Part shown: in pieces, positions 36,465-46,377 of the stretch
Layout of the letters: each line of letters starts with the position of its first letter
Position numbering within the stretch: the first letter of the stretch is position 1
Origin: Deltaproteobacteria bacterium
Lineage (GTDB): Bacteria; Myxococcota_A; Polyangia; HGW-17
Length of the DNA stretch: 64,000 nt
Assembly (NCBI GenBank): GCA_016937155.1
Contig: JAFGWM010000005.1
Location: 1-64,000, forward strand
Reading direction: 5' to 3'
Notes under the pieces: model-generated
The model's input: only the letters and a program-made list of their open reading frames with translations
Told to the model about the DNA's origin: nothing
The model's database searches: none
Translations under genes and position numbers: made by a program

Positions 36465-38072
36465 ATGTTTTTCATTCGTGTTCTTTTTATACTAGTTACA
36501 GCAATTTTATTAGATGGATGTACTCTTTATACTCTGAAGAATCTGGAAAAGAATGAAGAACCCGGATGCTCCGGGACTGGTATATTGCCTGAAAAAGAAA
36601 TTTCCGGATGTGTCACAGTTCCGGGAGAGAGGATTTCACTGGTTATTGATGAGGTAATCGAAGAGGGGGAATCCGTAGTATTTTCAATTTATGAAGTTGG
36701 TGGTGGCTTATTATTCAGGCAGAGTATTATTGCCAGTGAGATTATTGAAACCGCGGTTCCTGTTCTTGAAAGGGAATATGAGGAACTTGAATTCAGATTC
36801 GAAACATCCAATGGACAAATTTTTTCAAATTATATTTTTGCATATACCAGACTCACTTCGGTGGTTAATTCAGACGGGAAGATAGAAGTTCATCTGATAA
36901 AGACCATCCCGTCCAAAACGTCTGAATTGTTATGCACTATGGATCTTCCTCAGGATATCAATCCTAAAAAGATACATCTTTCTTTCAGTAAGAACGGTCG
37001 TGTTTTATTTGTATCACCTACATCTTTTATGGATGAGGACTATCATCACAGTACTTTTTCTTCTTCAGTGGAAACTCTTCCCTTTTATGTTTACGATTCG
37101 ATTACCTGTGAAGCTATTATTGAGCTGCCTGATACTGGAGGATTTGAGAGCTATACAGAACTGGAATCCGATGGCGCAGGGAACACCGTTTTTGTTGTAG
37201 CAACAAAATATTATGTGTTTTGGGATCTTATACATTATTCAATTCCTCTGTTATCAGGTGAAACAGTCAGTTCAAAAATAACTCAGGATTTTCCAACTAT
37301 TTTTTATCCGCCATTTCTCGCTTCAGACAGTGAGATTATAATGGTTGGATACAATTCTTTGAGATATTCAGACCAGACAGAGAATGACCCTGTTTTCTAT
37401 GCAATTCCAGGAGAAGTTGCATCTGAAATTCAGTGTCCATCGGGGGGACCCTACTTTCCGGGGTCAATCCTTCCTGTTCCTGGAAATGCAGGTGAGTTCC
37501 TTATTTTTTGTATAAGCCGCGATATGTCTCCTGATTACATTCTGAGTCATGTAAAAATTAACAGAGATCTTATGTCACTTGAATCTCAACAGGATATGGA
37601 TAGTCCGGAAAAATTAAATTTTTTCCCGGTTTCAGTATCATCTGAATCTGTTGATTCCTTATTTTTTCCCGATGGATTCTTTATTAGTTTAATTGAACAA
37701 AATCAGTGGCTTTTGGTTGATTCAGCCGCACAGGATATCAATGAATTTTTAAAAGATGTTAGTATAGATATTTCAAGTAACGATAACAACTGGTATGGCT
37801 CCACAAAATTCAATGATGGATACAGACTGCTTTTTCAGAATGCAAGTCTTGGTAGCTGGCAGAGTCTGACCAACGGAAAAATTCATCTGGATACAACACC
37901 GGAATGGGAAGGTGTGTATTTACACATTAATTATGCTGTATACTGTGGTAACAATGTGCTATTTATCACCACAGATCAGGGCTTTTTTCTTGTGGATTCT
38001 GACAGTATTGAAAATTTATCCGAAGAAGTCACAATTCAAAGCCAGTTTTTTCACGCTGCAGTACAGCCGTGA
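36465..38072 (+). CDS. Large lipoprotein of unknown function
   Basis: The 535-residue product has a lipobox LLDGC (Cys19). An early acidic linker follows, then a beta-rich region (VTVPGERISLVIDEVIEEGESVVFSIYEVGG, written by its alternation of hydrophobic residues). The long middle part recalls a propeller, with blades starting LSFSKNGRVLFVSPTS and similar strands later. No catalytic motif is seen. It starts 2 bases after the phosphatase stop without a clear ribosome site, which points to coupled translation. The next gene (tatA) begins after it with its own ribosome site that overlaps this gene's stop. Confidence 0.75.
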   Translation: MFFIRVLFILVTAILLDGCTLYTLKNLEKNEEPGCSGTGILPEKEISGCVTVPGERISLVIDEVIEEGESVVFSIYEVGGGLLFRQSIIASEIIETAVPVLEREYEELEFRFETSNGQIFSNYIFAYTRLTSVVNSDGKIEVHLIKTIPSKTSELLCTMDLPQDINPKKIHLSFSKNGRVLFVSPTSFMDEDYHHSTFSSSVETLPFYVYDSITCEAIIELPDTGGFESYTELESDGAGNTVFVVATKYYVFWDLIHYSIPLLSGETVSSKITQDFPTIFYPPFLASDSEIIMVGYNSLRYSDQTENDPVFYAIPGEVASEIQCPSGGPYFPGSILPVPGNAGEFLIFCISRDMSPDYILSHVKINRDLMSLESQQDMDSPEKLNFFPVSVSSESVDSLFFPDGFFISLIEQNQWLLVDSAAQDINEFLKDVSIDISSNDNNWYGSTKFNDGYRLLFQNASLGSWQSLTNGKIHLDTTPEWEGVYLHINYAVYCGNNVLFITTDQGFFLVDSDSIENLSEEVTIQSQFFHAAVQP

Positions 38073-38087
38073 ATGAAGGGAAAAAAA

Positions 38088-38288
38088 ATGTTCAGTACTT
38101 CGGAACTTATAGTGATTTTACTTATTCTCATCGTAATTTTTGGAGCATCCAAACTGCCTAAGCTTGGGGATGCATTAGGACGTTCTATCAAAAATTTTAA
38201 ATCAGCTATGAATACTGAAACGGAAAAAACTGAATCAACCGGGACAGATGATAAATCAAAAAGCAAGAAGTCAAGTAAAGAGGCTTGA
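38088..38288 (+). CDS. tatA: Twin-arginine translocase subunit TatA/TatE
   Basis: The start at 38088 has GAAGGGA 7 bases upstream, and the 66-residue product has the TatA layout. A short N-terminal TM ([20 protein letters not shown]) is followed by an amphipathic helix ([17 protein letters not shown]) and a charged disordered tail. TatA forms the Tat export pore with TatC, which is not nearby. An earlier in-frame ATG at 38073 would place the ribosome site inside the gene. Position within a phosphatase-to-MoeA run suggests Tat export is co-regulated with envelope functions; MoeA products are Tat-exported in many bacteria, but this is inference. Confidence 0.92.
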   Translation: MFSTSELIVILLILIVIFGASKLPKLGDALGRSIKNFKSAMNTETEKTESTGTDDKSKSKKSSKEA

Positions 38289-39841
38289 TTTTGTCAGAGA
38301 AAACAAAGGAAAATTCCAGACTGCCTGAAACACTGAAAAGGGGCGAGACCATACTCCTTCTTGGAGCAGTGTTTGTCACTTCAATTTGTGGTCTGGCTTA
38401 TGAGCTGGTTATTGGAGCTACAGGGGCTTATATAGCTGGTGATGGTGTAAGGCAGTTTGCGTTCACTATTGGTCTGTTTCTTTCTTCAATGGGATTCGGG
38501 AGTTTTTTAAGCAGGAAAGTTTCGTCCGGTCAGGCACTTCAGACTTTTATTTCTGCTGAACTGATGATTGGGCTTTTAGGTGGAATCTCGCATCCTTCAC
38601 TATATCTGCTTTATGCCTATACACAAAGTTATGAAACTATCTTTTATGCCCTTTTGGTAGTTATTGGAGGACTCACTGGTCTTGAAATACCACTGATAAC
38701 CAGAATTTTGAGTAAATCATCTCCACTTAGAATTAATATCAGCAATGTATTGAGCCTTGATTACATGGGGGCTCTAATCACAACAGTTCTGTTCCCACTG
38801 TTTTTACTTCCCCACTTTGGACTCTGGTATACTTCAGTTTTTTTCGGATTAATCAATACTATTCTAGGTGGAATATTGCTGTTCTCATTTCGCAAAGCAA
38901 GCTGGTTCAGAAAGATTCTTCCGGGATTTTTATTCACCATGGCAACTCTTCTTATGCTCGCGGGTGGCGGCCGGATGTTTATGGCAATGGCCGACGGTGC
39001 TGTCTACAATGAAGAAATTGTTTTCGCAAAATTCAGTCAGTACCAGCGTATAGTACTCACCAGATGGAGAACTGATTTGCGACTCTACCTTAATGGAAAT
39101 ATTCAGTTCAGCAGTTATGATGAGTACAGATATCATGAGGCACTGGTACATCCACTTATGACCTCGATTCCTTCAAGAGAGCGCATCCTTGTTCTGGGTG
39201 GGGGTGATGGTCTTGCAGTTCGTGAAATTTTTAAATACAAGGATGTCAGGCATGTGGATCTTGTGGATCTTGACCCTGAAGTTGTAAAGCTTGCACGAAC
39301 AAATGTTCACCTCAAAGAATTAAATAAGAATTCTCTGAATAATCCTAAATTGCATTACCATCCTGAAGATGCCTGGAAGTTTGCTGGAAGAATAAAGGGG
39401 CTTTACAACGCAATCATAGTGGATCTTCCGGATCCATCCAGTGAAAATCTGGTTAAGGTATATTCTAAGCAGTTTTACAAACTCCTTTCAAATCATCTTG
39501 CAGCTGATGGTGCAATGGTGGTTCAGGCAACGAGTCCATATTTCAACAGGAGATCATTCTGGTGTATAGTAAGGACTGTCCGTGCCACTGGACTTTTTAC
39601 AAAGCCCATACATGCCCATGTTCCATCTTTCGGCGAATGGGGTTTTGTTCTGGCAGCACCTCATAAAATTATCAGTAATGGAAAGCTTTCAGTCCCCGTA
39701 AAATATCTTAAGAACAGAATGCTGGAGACTATGGCCGAATTCCCCGGAGATCTTAATGAGGAACAGGTAGGAATTTCCACTCTTGATCATCCGGTTATTT
39801 TATCCTACTACCTTGAAGATTATAAAAAATACTTCAAATAA
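38285..39841 (+). CDS. Polyamine aminopropyltransferase (spermidine synthase) fused to a membrane domain
   Basis: The 518-residue protein starts at TTG (38285 or 38291) with AAGAGG just before. Residues 21-235 hold about seven membrane helices. Residues 240-518 are a spermidine-synthase-like domain with [14 protein letters not shown] (274-287), GGGDG (305-309), the acidic [14 protein letters not shown] and DLPDPS (380-385). These are the SAM- and putrescine-site motifs of SpeE. The membrane-fused form is known as a separate SpeE subfamily. No speD is adjacent, so the donor or even the substrate may differ. It overlaps tatA by 4 bases and precedes the zinc-ribbon gene by 13. Confidence 0.88.
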   Translation: MILSEKTKENSRLPETLKRGETILLLGAVFVTSICGLAYELVIGATGAYIAGDGVRQFAFTIGLFLSSMGFGSFLSRKVSSGQALQTFISAELMIGLLGGISHPSLYLLYAYTQSYETIFYALLVVIGGLTGLEIPLITRILSKSSPLRINISNVLSLDYMGALITTVLFPLFLLPHFGLWYTSVFFGLINTILGGILLFSFRKASWFRKILPGFLFTMATLLMLAGGGRMFMAMADGAVYNEEIVFAKFSQYQRIVLTRWRTDLRLYLNGNIQFSSYDEYRYHEALVHPLMTSIPSRERILVLGGGDGLAVREIFKYKDVRHVDLVDLDPEVVKLARTNVHLKELNKNSLNNPKLHYHPEDAWKFAGRIKGLYNAIIVDLPDPSSENLVKVYSKQFYKLLSNHLAADGAMVVQATSPYFNRRSFWCIVRTVRATGLFTKPIHAHVPSFGEWGFVLAAPHKIISNGKLSVPVKYLKNRMLETMAEFPGDLNEEQVGISTLDHPVILSYYLEDYKKYFK

Positions 39842-39854
39842 CTGGAGTAAAACG

Positions 39855-41978
39855 ATGGATATCAGTTGCAATCATTGTGGAACAGAGTACGAATTCGAAG
39901 ATGAAGATATACCTGAAGAGGGAATCAGGGTTAAATGTGAAGTGTGTCAGAACATTTTTGTCATATCCAAGACCCCACCTGGAGATGCTGAAAAACCTGA
40001 ATCAGATGAATACACTGATGACGAAGAAGGTGCTTTAGAAGAAGAAGAAGAAGAAGAAGAAGAAAAAACCTTCATGATTCGTAATACTGAAGGAGAGATT
40101 CTGAGGTTCAGGGAACTGGATACTCTGCATGACTGGATAAGAGATGGTACTGTGGGCGGGGATGATGAAATTTCATCCAACGGGGAAAGCTGGGCTACCC
40201 TTAAGGATCTTCCTCAACTTGAGGAGGTTTTTAAAAGTGTAAAAAGAAGAAAAACTGCAGAAAGTCAAGCGTTCAGGATATCTTCTTCAGGTTTCAGTAA
40301 TACTCAGGACACTGATCACCACATGGGTAATGTTAAACTCGAAGATGATGAACCTGATTTTGGTGATATTTCTGAACAAAAAACAAAGGAAAATCGTCAG
40401 AGACCGAAATTTGAGGAAACTGATAATGATGAATCCTCTTCAAAACTTCCGTGGGTGATAGGTATACTGTTTCTTGTTTCAGGAGTAGCATTTGGTGGTT
40501 TATTTTATCTCGGGGTTATTCCTTTTCCTTTTTCAGGCACAGGAAACAAATCAAATTCTGAACTTAAAAATCTTACAACCGGGGATAAAACCTCGGAAAT
40601 GGAGAATATACTTCTGAACTCACAGAAAAAATTTGCCGGAAATTCAGATTCTGAAATTAAGTCCGCACTGAATTTACTCAAGGGATGTAAATCGGATAAG
40701 TGTAAAGAGTATTCAGCATTTATTCATGGAATCTGGGCTTATTATCTTAATTCTGATATGGCTGGTCTGAGGAATGAAAAAACTCAGCAGATTTCAAGGA
40801 TTGCAGGGCTGAAGAAAATCATGAAACTTCATGCTGACAAGGCATCAGAAATACTCAGTGGAAGAAAAATATCAACTCCATACGGATACAGTGCTGATAT
40901 ACTCAGCCGTCTGGTTCAGGGGCAGAATGTTGATGGGTCTCTTAAAAAAGCCTATTCTCTGTTTCCTTCTCATCCCGCTATTATGTTAGTAGATTTTTTA
41001 AACAAGCCAAATGCTGAATCCAGTGATGTTTTTCTTAATTCCTTTGGTGTTGCAGTCAAAAACTTTTCAAAGAAACGACCTGAAGATGTGACATATCTTA
41101 AATATGCTCTGGCTCTTAGATATGAAGCTCTTGGTAAAAATGATAAAGCAAAGGCATTATTTCTTGAAATCTGCAGTCAGTATCCTTCCCATCTGAGGGC
41201 ATGCAACAGAGGTAACGCAGCAGTTCCCGATGACACTAATGTCGAACAAAAGAACGATTCAATGACTCCTCCCGGTATGGATCCGGCTGTCTCTTCAATG
41301 AATAATAAATCCAGTTCGCCTGATGATGAGAAGGGTGATTTTGATTCGTTTTTTATGAAAGCTGAACAGTTTTATAAGGTTGGCAATAAAAAGAAGGCCA
41401 GAAAATATTATCTGAAGGCAAGTGCTGCGGATCCAACCAATGCAGATCCTCTGAATGGAGCAGGGTGGTGTGATATGGACACTGGTAATCCTGCAGGAGC
41501 AATTGGAAACTTCAAGAAAGCTCTGGCTCTTGTACCTCACTATGGCAGATCCAGATACGGTCTAGCTGAGGCTCTTAATCAACTTGGTAAAAAGAAGGAA
41601 GCTCTTGCTCAGTACAGAGTCTATCTTCAGAAGCACTCCGGAAGCAGGTTTGGAGCCCGTGTTAAAGCTCAGATAGCAGTTCTTGAAAAAGCCCTGGATG
41701 TAAATGGTAATACAGAGAAAGTTGATGACATGAAAGTTGAGCCGGATAAAAAACCCATGCCCGATATGAAAGTAGAACCGGATAAAAAACCCGAATCCGA
41801 TATGAAAGTTGAGCCGGATAAAAAGGTTGAACCTGACATGAAGCCAATTATAATTATTAAAACCATGTCAGTTGATGAAAAAAAACCGGCAGATAAAAAG
41901 CCGGATGTCAAAGTTAAACCTGCTATGAAAGTTGAATTGATGAAGGAAAAGCCGGTGTCCAGTGATAAAAAGAAATAG
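39855..41978 (+). CDS. Membrane-anchored MJ0042-type zinc ribbon + GYF + TPR protein
   Basis: The ATG at 39855 (CTGGAG upstream) gives 707 residues. Residues 1-37 are a zinc ribbon with C5-x2-C8 and C28-x2-C31. An acidic run follows (Glu at 62-70), then a GYF_2-like domain at about 72-126 (FMIRNTEG...WATLKDLPQLEEVF), one TM helix at about 199-222, and TPR repeats from about 245. The C-terminal tail of about 100 residues contains three 12-residue repeats of DMKVEPDKKPxx. Zinc-ribbon/GYF/TPR combinations are typical of Myxococcota envelope or motility proteins. The N-terminus should be cytoplasmic and the TPRs periplasmic. Partner unknown. Confidence 0.85.
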   Translation: MDISCNHCGTEYEFEDEDIPEEGIRVKCEVCQNIFVISKTPPGDAEKPESDEYTDDEEGALEEEEEEEEEKTFMIRNTEGEILRFRELDTLHDWIRDGTVGGDDEISSNGESWATLKDLPQLEEVFKSVKRRKTAESQAFRISSSGFSNTQDTDHHMGNVKLEDDEPDFGDISEQKTKENRQRPKFEETDNDESSSKLPWVIGILFLVSGVAFGGLFYLGVIPFPFSGTGNKSNSELKNLTTGDKTSEMENILLNSQKKFAGNSDSEIKSALNLLKGCKSDKCKEYSAFIHGIWAYYLNSDMAGLRNEKTQQISRIAGLKKIMKLHADKASEILSGRKISTPYGYSADILSRLVQGQNVDGSLKKAYSLFPSHPAIMLVDFLNKPNAESSDVFLNSFGVAVKNFSKKRPEDVTYLKYALALRYEALGKNDKAKALFLEICSQYPSHLRACNRGNAAVPDDTNVEQKNDSMTPPGMDPAVSSMNNKSSSPDDEKGDFDSFFMKAEQFYKVGNKKKARKYYLKASAADPTNADPLNGAGWCDMDTGNPAGAIGNFKKALALVPHYGRSRYGLAEALNQLGKKKEALAQYRVYLQKHSGSRFGARVKAQIAVLEKALDVNGNTEKVDDMKVEPDKKPMPDMKVEPDKKPESDMKVEPDKKVEPDMKPIIIIKTMSVDEKKPADKKPDVKVKPAMKVELMKEKPVSSDKKK
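41727..41834 (+). repeat. Three tandem 36-bp units encoding DMKVEPDKKPxx
   Basis: Three consecutive 36-base units begin gacatgaaa/gatatgaaa and encode DMKVEPDKKPMP, DMKVEPDKKPES and DMKVEPDKKVEP. A fourth starts (gacatgaag) and decays. Near-identity of the DNA, not just of the protein, points to recent slippage or unequal exchange. The result is an extended, charged linker at the C-terminus of the zinc-ribbon/TPR protein. Confidence 0.85.
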
Positions 41979-42003
41979 AAAAATTGCCAAAAGGAATCCT
42001 GAA

Positions 42004-43821
42004 ATGAAACAAATAATTTTTTTAGTAATGATTTATCTGGTATCAGGCTGTAGTAAGATTCCTGATAAGGAAAAGAATGCCGAAACCCAGGGTAAAAAGA
42101 GTGTATCTGCCAAAAAAGTTGAGCAGAAAAAAGTTGCTTCAAAGAAAAAGAAAAAAGCAAAAAGTAAGAAAGACAAAACCTCTGCAAAAACTGCTTTGCT
42201 TCTCAAACTCTCAGGAAGCATAACTGATTCCAGAAATTCAAGTCCATTTTCAGGGAAATCAAAAGTTCTTGCTCATATCATCAGGGATGTTAATAAGAAA
42301 ATAGTTGAATTAAAACCTGACGTTATGGTCGTGAAACCCGAAAACTATCAGGCCGCACTTTCCACTGTATGGGAGTTGGCTGTTACCTTGAGAGAGATTG
42401 CGGACGAGAAGAAGATTCGATTAATGATATACGCGGATCATCTTGATGGTCGTAATTATCTTCTGGCTTCAATGGCTGATCATGTGAGTCTCAATCCTGC
42501 TGGAGGATTCTCATTCACAGGAATGAGTCTGCAGAGTGTATTCATAGCTGATTTGCTTAAAAGGTTTGGGATTCGGGCGGATTTTCTGCAGGTTGGAAAG
42601 TTCAAGGGGGCAGCTGAAAGTCTTACCAGAAGCTCAATGTCTCCTGAATTGCGGGAAAGTCTCCAGAAACTTGTGGATACCACTTTCAGTTCATTGATTA
42701 AATTTATGCTTCTCAGAAATAAATCTGTATCAACTGAAAAATTGACTGAAATAGTTGATTCAGCTCCACTGACTGCAAAAGAGACTTTAAAAAAAGGACT
42801 GGTTTCAACTGTAGGTACCTGGGAAAATTTTGTTGAAACTGAATTGAAGGGAATGGAGATTAAAGAATTAAAAAAAGAGAAGAAAAAACAACCTGGAATA
42901 TTTGAACTCCTAAATGCAAAAGCATCATCAAATGAAGTTAAGAAGCCTCATATAGCACTGTTAATAGCTGAAGGGGAAATTATATACGGAGGAAAGAAGC
43001 CTGAAGACCTTCTGAGTGAAAAAAAAGCTGTAGCATCCACCTCCATGGTTGAGGCAATTCGTAAACTGGAAAAAAATGATTACGTCAAGGCTGTTATTCT
43101 CAGGATAAACAGTCCCGGAGGGAGTGCTCTTGCCTCTGAAATCATATGGAGTGCCCTCGACAGGCTTAATGCAAAAAAACCTCTTATTATATCAATGGGA
43201 GGAGTGGCTGCAAGTGGAGGCTATTATATAGCCAGTGCAGGGCGTCGAATTTTCGCATCTCCATTTACCATAACAGGTTCAATAGGTGTAGTTGGTGGAA
43301 AAATAGTTTTTGAGGGTGCAGCGAAAGAATTAAATGTAACCGTTGAGACCGTTAAAAAAGGTAAAAATTCCACCTGGACCTCCCAGTATGGCGCCTTTTC
43401 TCCTTCGGAAAGAAAAGCAATAAGTGCCAGTATGGCTGAAACATATGAGCTTTTTAAAAGCAGAATTTTGAAAACCAGGAAAATCAAGAACCTTGAAGAA
43501 ATCGCTCAGGGAAGGGTGTGGTCTGGTGCAGATGCATTAAAAATTGGCCTTGTGGATGAATTCGGAACAATTCTCCATGCTGCACGTTATGCAAGAAAAC
43601 TGTCAAGACTTGGAGAAAAAATTCCTGTGATCGCATATCCAAGGCCTCGTCCATGGTTTGAAACATTTTCTGAGATCTTTGAAAGTGCATCACTGGGAAT
43701 TAATCCCCTTGATGCTCTTCTTCCATCATCTATGGGAAAATCTTCTATTGCTCTGTGGACTTCTCTTCTTAAAACAGAAAAAGTATTTGTTCTCTCTCCT
43801 CTTCTGGAGTGGCGGTTCTAG
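42004..43821 (+). CDS. sppA: Signal peptide peptidase SppA, lipoprotein 67K type (peptidase S49)
   Basis: The ATG at 42004 has AAAGGA 9 bases upstream; an earlier in-frame start at 41962 lies inside the previous gene. The 605-residue product has a lipobox LVSGC (Cys16), a Lys-rich linker to residue 60, and tandem S49 domains. The catalytic Lys is K201 in GKFKGAAESLTR, and the nucleophile is S404 in GGVAASGGYYIA. Both halves are present, as in E. coli SppA. SppA cuts leftover signal peptides in the membrane. A lipid anchor replacing the usual TM helix is unusual. The gene ends 3 bases before the next. Confidence 0.92.
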   Translation: MKQIIFLVMIYLVSGCSKIPDKEKNAETQGKKSVSAKKVEQKKVASKKKKKAKSKKDKTSAKTALLLKLSGSITDSRNSSPFSGKSKVLAHIIRDVNKKIVELKPDVMVVKPENYQAALSTVWELAVTLREIADEKKIRLMIYADHLDGRNYLLASMADHVSLNPAGGFSFTGMSLQSVFIADLLKRFGIRADFLQVGKFKGAAESLTRSSMSPELRESLQKLVDTTFSSLIKFMLLRNKSVSTEKLTEIVDSAPLTAKETLKKGLVSTVGTWENFVETELKGMEIKELKKEKKKQPGIFELLNAKASSNEVKKPHIALLIAEGEIIYGGKKPEDLLSEKKAVASTSMVEAIRKLEKNDYVKAVILRINSPGGSALASEIIWSALDRLNAKKPLIISMGGVAASGGYYIASAGRRIFASPFTITGSIGVVGGKIVFEGAAKELNVTVETVKKGKNSTWTSQYGAFSPSERKAISASMAETYELFKSRILKTRKIKNLEEIAQGRVWSGADALKIGLVDEFGTILHAARYARKLSRLGEKIPVIAYPRPRPWFETFSEIFESASLGINPLDALLPSSMGKSSIALWTSLLKTEKVFVLSPLLEWRF

Positions 43822-43824
43822 AAT

Positions 43825-45057
43825 ATGGAATTATCCAGAAAACTCCATGGGGCAGCTGTTAACCAGAAAACTCTAAGACGTCTTTTTAAGTTGGTTTTGG
43901 CAGCGATTTTGGGAGGTGGACTTATTGCGGCAGTTACTGGAGTTGCAGTGGGAGGAATTATTGTAAGAAATGACTCCACTTCCATTCTTGACACATCCCT
44001 GATTTTTCCACTGAGTGTGCTTTTTATAACAGGGACAATAATCATGATTATGAGATATCTGATTAGAAACCCAGTGGTTAGATTTAAGGATATGAAACTG
44101 TTTTTTGGTGGAGTAAGTGGCAGGTCCTACTCCTTTGATATTAAGGATGCCGGGGAAGCAACTGTTAAAAGTATTCCAGGTGGTGTGATCCTTTTGATTC
44201 CATTTGGTGAAAAAATCTGCTCAGTGGAAATGAACAGAAGAAATTCTGGGGAATTTCTCAGGGAAATTAAACCATGGTTGAATTCCTCATATGGAATTCT
44301 GGAGGAACTGTCCAGCAGCTGGATTCCCCACACTGACTTTGCAAAATCCACTAAAAAAGAAAAACTGGAGTTTTATATAAACTGGGGATTTGCTGACCTT
44401 GTAAATACTGACTTACTGGAAAATCAGGAAATTTCTGAAGGTTATATATTAAAATACTACCAACACCTGAAAGTATCCACAGACTATATCTGTCTGGGAA
44501 AAATTCATCCACTGTTTTGCAGGTTAATCCCCTCGGGTATTTATGGATTTGATAACATAATTCTTAAGCTGCTTTCCCTTGATAAGGCTGGTGTAGTTGA
44601 GAGTTCATCAATAAAAGATCAGGAAGTGGAAAGTTACATGGAGGAAATTCTTATAAAATGGAGGAAGGCTTTGAAATACAGGAAAATCCCTGATACTCCA
44701 TATACCACAATTTCATCCCGAATTATAAGTGGTTCTGGCAACTGGTTTCTTGTCACCTCTGATGGAAAACTAAGATACAGAGATGGCGAATATGATCCTT
44801 CCTTTATATGTGCTTATCGGGGTAATTTTGGAATTATTGGACTTAATGAGATTGAGTTAAGAGATATTTCCGGAAGAAAGTTTGTTATTAACAGAGATGT
44901 TGAAGAAATTCTTTCCTTTCTACGGTTGAAAGTTCCTTGGGCTATGGAGTTTTCAAATGTTGATTTTCCATCCATATTATGGAAACGTAGGTATTCTTCT
45001 GTGATATCACTGTTTGCAGGAATATCACCGGGAAATGGTTCTTGTGAAGGAGGTTGA
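43825..45057 (+). CDS. Membrane protein of unknown function
   Basis: The 410-residue product has two TM helices (about residues 24-47 and 59-80) and a large cytoplasmic C-terminal region. I recognise no family. The segment after the TMs (GRSYSFDIKDAGEATVKSIPGGVILLIPFGEKI) resembles a PH-like beta sandwich. The C-terminal part holds a helical block with a repeated DLVNTDLLENQE-like texture. It starts 3 bases after sppA, with GGAGTGG upstream, and is 3 bases before the cyclic-nucleotide-domain gene. Coupling with that gene suggests a joint signalling or envelope function, but no residue points to one. Confidence 0.75.
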   Translation: MELSRKLHGAAVNQKTLRRLFKLVLAAILGGGLIAAVTGVAVGGIIVRNDSTSILDTSLIFPLSVLFITGTIIMIMRYLIRNPVVRFKDMKLFFGGVSGRSYSFDIKDAGEATVKSIPGGVILLIPFGEKICSVEMNRRNSGEFLREIKPWLNSSYGILEELSSSWIPHTDFAKSTKKEKLEFYINWGFADLVNTDLLENQEISEGYILKYYQHLKVSTDYICLGKIHPLFCRLIPSGIYGFDNIILKLLSLDKAGVVESSSIKDQEVESYMEEILIKWRKALKYRKIPDTPYTTISSRIISGSGNWFLVTSDGKLRYRDGEYDPSFICAYRGNFGIIGLNEIELRDISGRKFVINRDVEEILSFLRLKVPWAMEFSNVDFPSILWKRRYSSVISLFAGISPGNGSCEGG

Positions 45058-45060
45058 GCA

Positions 45061-46377
45061 ATGAAAGTAACATTCAGTAATTTAAAAGAATTTACGAGAG
45101 GTCATATTTCTGCAGGAAATACCCGGGAAGCTGTAAGGGGGGGTATTGCCCTTATGAAGGCAGATCCCCTTGATATGGAAGTCAGATTCATCATAACGGA
45201 TCTTTTGATTTCATTAAGAGAAAAAGAAAAACTGGCAATGTTTCTTCAGGCATCTTTTGAGACAGCAAGAGTTTCAGGTCATGGAGCATGTGCTTTCTCA
45301 TTTGCAGGAATGCTCAGAGATATAGGTTTTGACGTATCCGACATGCTTAGTTTGCTTGCTGATACATATAGTTCTTCAAGTAATATTATTTCTGATTCCG
45401 GCTCCAGAGTTGCTCCTCTTGAAGATAGTACTCCGGTGGATGCTCCTGAAAGTTATCAGAATTCAGATGATGAGCTTATTTTAAGCATAGTTTCCATGGG
45501 GTCTGATAAATCTAAGCTTACTGATCTCCCAGCAAGATTATTACCTATGCCTCTTTTAAGTGAACTTGACCGAGAGAGTTTTCTTACAATAATCAGGGAT
45601 TTTAAAATATTGCGCCTGAAAGAGTCGGATCCTGTAATTAGAGAAGGTGAGCCGGGAGATTCGTTCTATATTTGTGCTTTGGGCGATTTAAATGTTTTTA
45701 AATCAGATACATATGGCCGCAAAACAACTCTTGCCACACTTCATGGGGGTGCTATTTTCGGTGAGATGGCCCTTGTTCAGAGGGCACCAAGGAGTGCCAG
45801 TGTAAATGCTGGAAGTTTTGCTGAGGTATTGGAATTTTCGGCTAGAAATCTTTCAGATATGGCATCCCAACTTCCAGTAGTTGCTCAGGCTTTGGATAAA
45901 TTTACAAGGGATCGTCTAATCGGAAATCTGATGAATAATTCCCCGTTTTTTAAGCCATTTTCAAGAAAACAGCGAAAAGAGCTGCTGAAACATTTTCAGG
46001 CGTATGTCGTAGAAACTGATACTGTTGTTGTGAGGGAAGGGGATGAGGGGGCTGGCCTTTATATAGTTTTAGGGGGGGAAATTGATATCTTCAAAGATTA
46101 TAAAATGCCTGATGAAGTAAGGCTTGCCACTTTGGGATCCACAGAGAGTTTTGGTGAAATAAGTCTTATCAATGATTCTCCTACAAGTGCAAGCTGTGTT
46201 GCAGCCAGAAGGTCAACCCTGTTATTTTTGGCCAGACATTATTTTTCAAGGTTACTAAGTAGCGTTCCCGAATTGAATGAGTATTTTAAACTTCTCAGTG
46301 AAAACAGGCTACACCAGACACGTGATATTCTTGCAGAGATTCAGTCGGAGGAAGAAGAGGAGTTTATTTTAATCTAA
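45061..46377 (+). CDS. Double cyclic-nucleotide-binding-domain protein, second domain degenerate
   Basis: The 438-residue soluble protein has a helical TPR-like N-terminus (1-105), a linker, and two CNB domains. In the first (about 165-285) the phosphate cassette is canonical: FGEMAL at 233-238 and the key Arg244 in RAPRSASV. The second (about 295-415) keeps FGEISL at 364-369, but the Arg is replaced by Thr375 in NDSPTSASC, so it probably does not bind cAMP or cGMP tightly. No output domain such as a HTH is visible. A strong ribosome site (GAAGGAGG) precedes it. The following gene starts in an ATG overlap of one base. Confidence 0.9.
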   Translation: MKVTFSNLKEFTRGHISAGNTREAVRGGIALMKADPLDMEVRFIITDLLISLREKEKLAMFLQASFETARVSGHGACAFSFAGMLRDIGFDVSDMLSLLADTYSSSSNIISDSGSRVAPLEDSTPVDAPESYQNSDDELILSIVSMGSDKSKLTDLPARLLPMPLLSELDRESFLTIIRDFKILRLKESDPVIREGEPGDSFYICALGDLNVFKSDTYGRKTTLATLHGGAIFGEMALVQRAPRSASVNAGSFAEVLEFSARNLSDMASQLPVVAQALDKFTRDRLIGNLMNNSPFFKPFSRKQRKELLKHFQAYVVETDTVVVREGDEGAGLYIVLGGEIDIFKDYKMPDEVRLATLGSTESFGEISLINDSPTSASCVAARRSTLLFLARHYFSRLLSSVPELNEYFKLLSENRLHQTRDILAEIQSEEEEEFILI

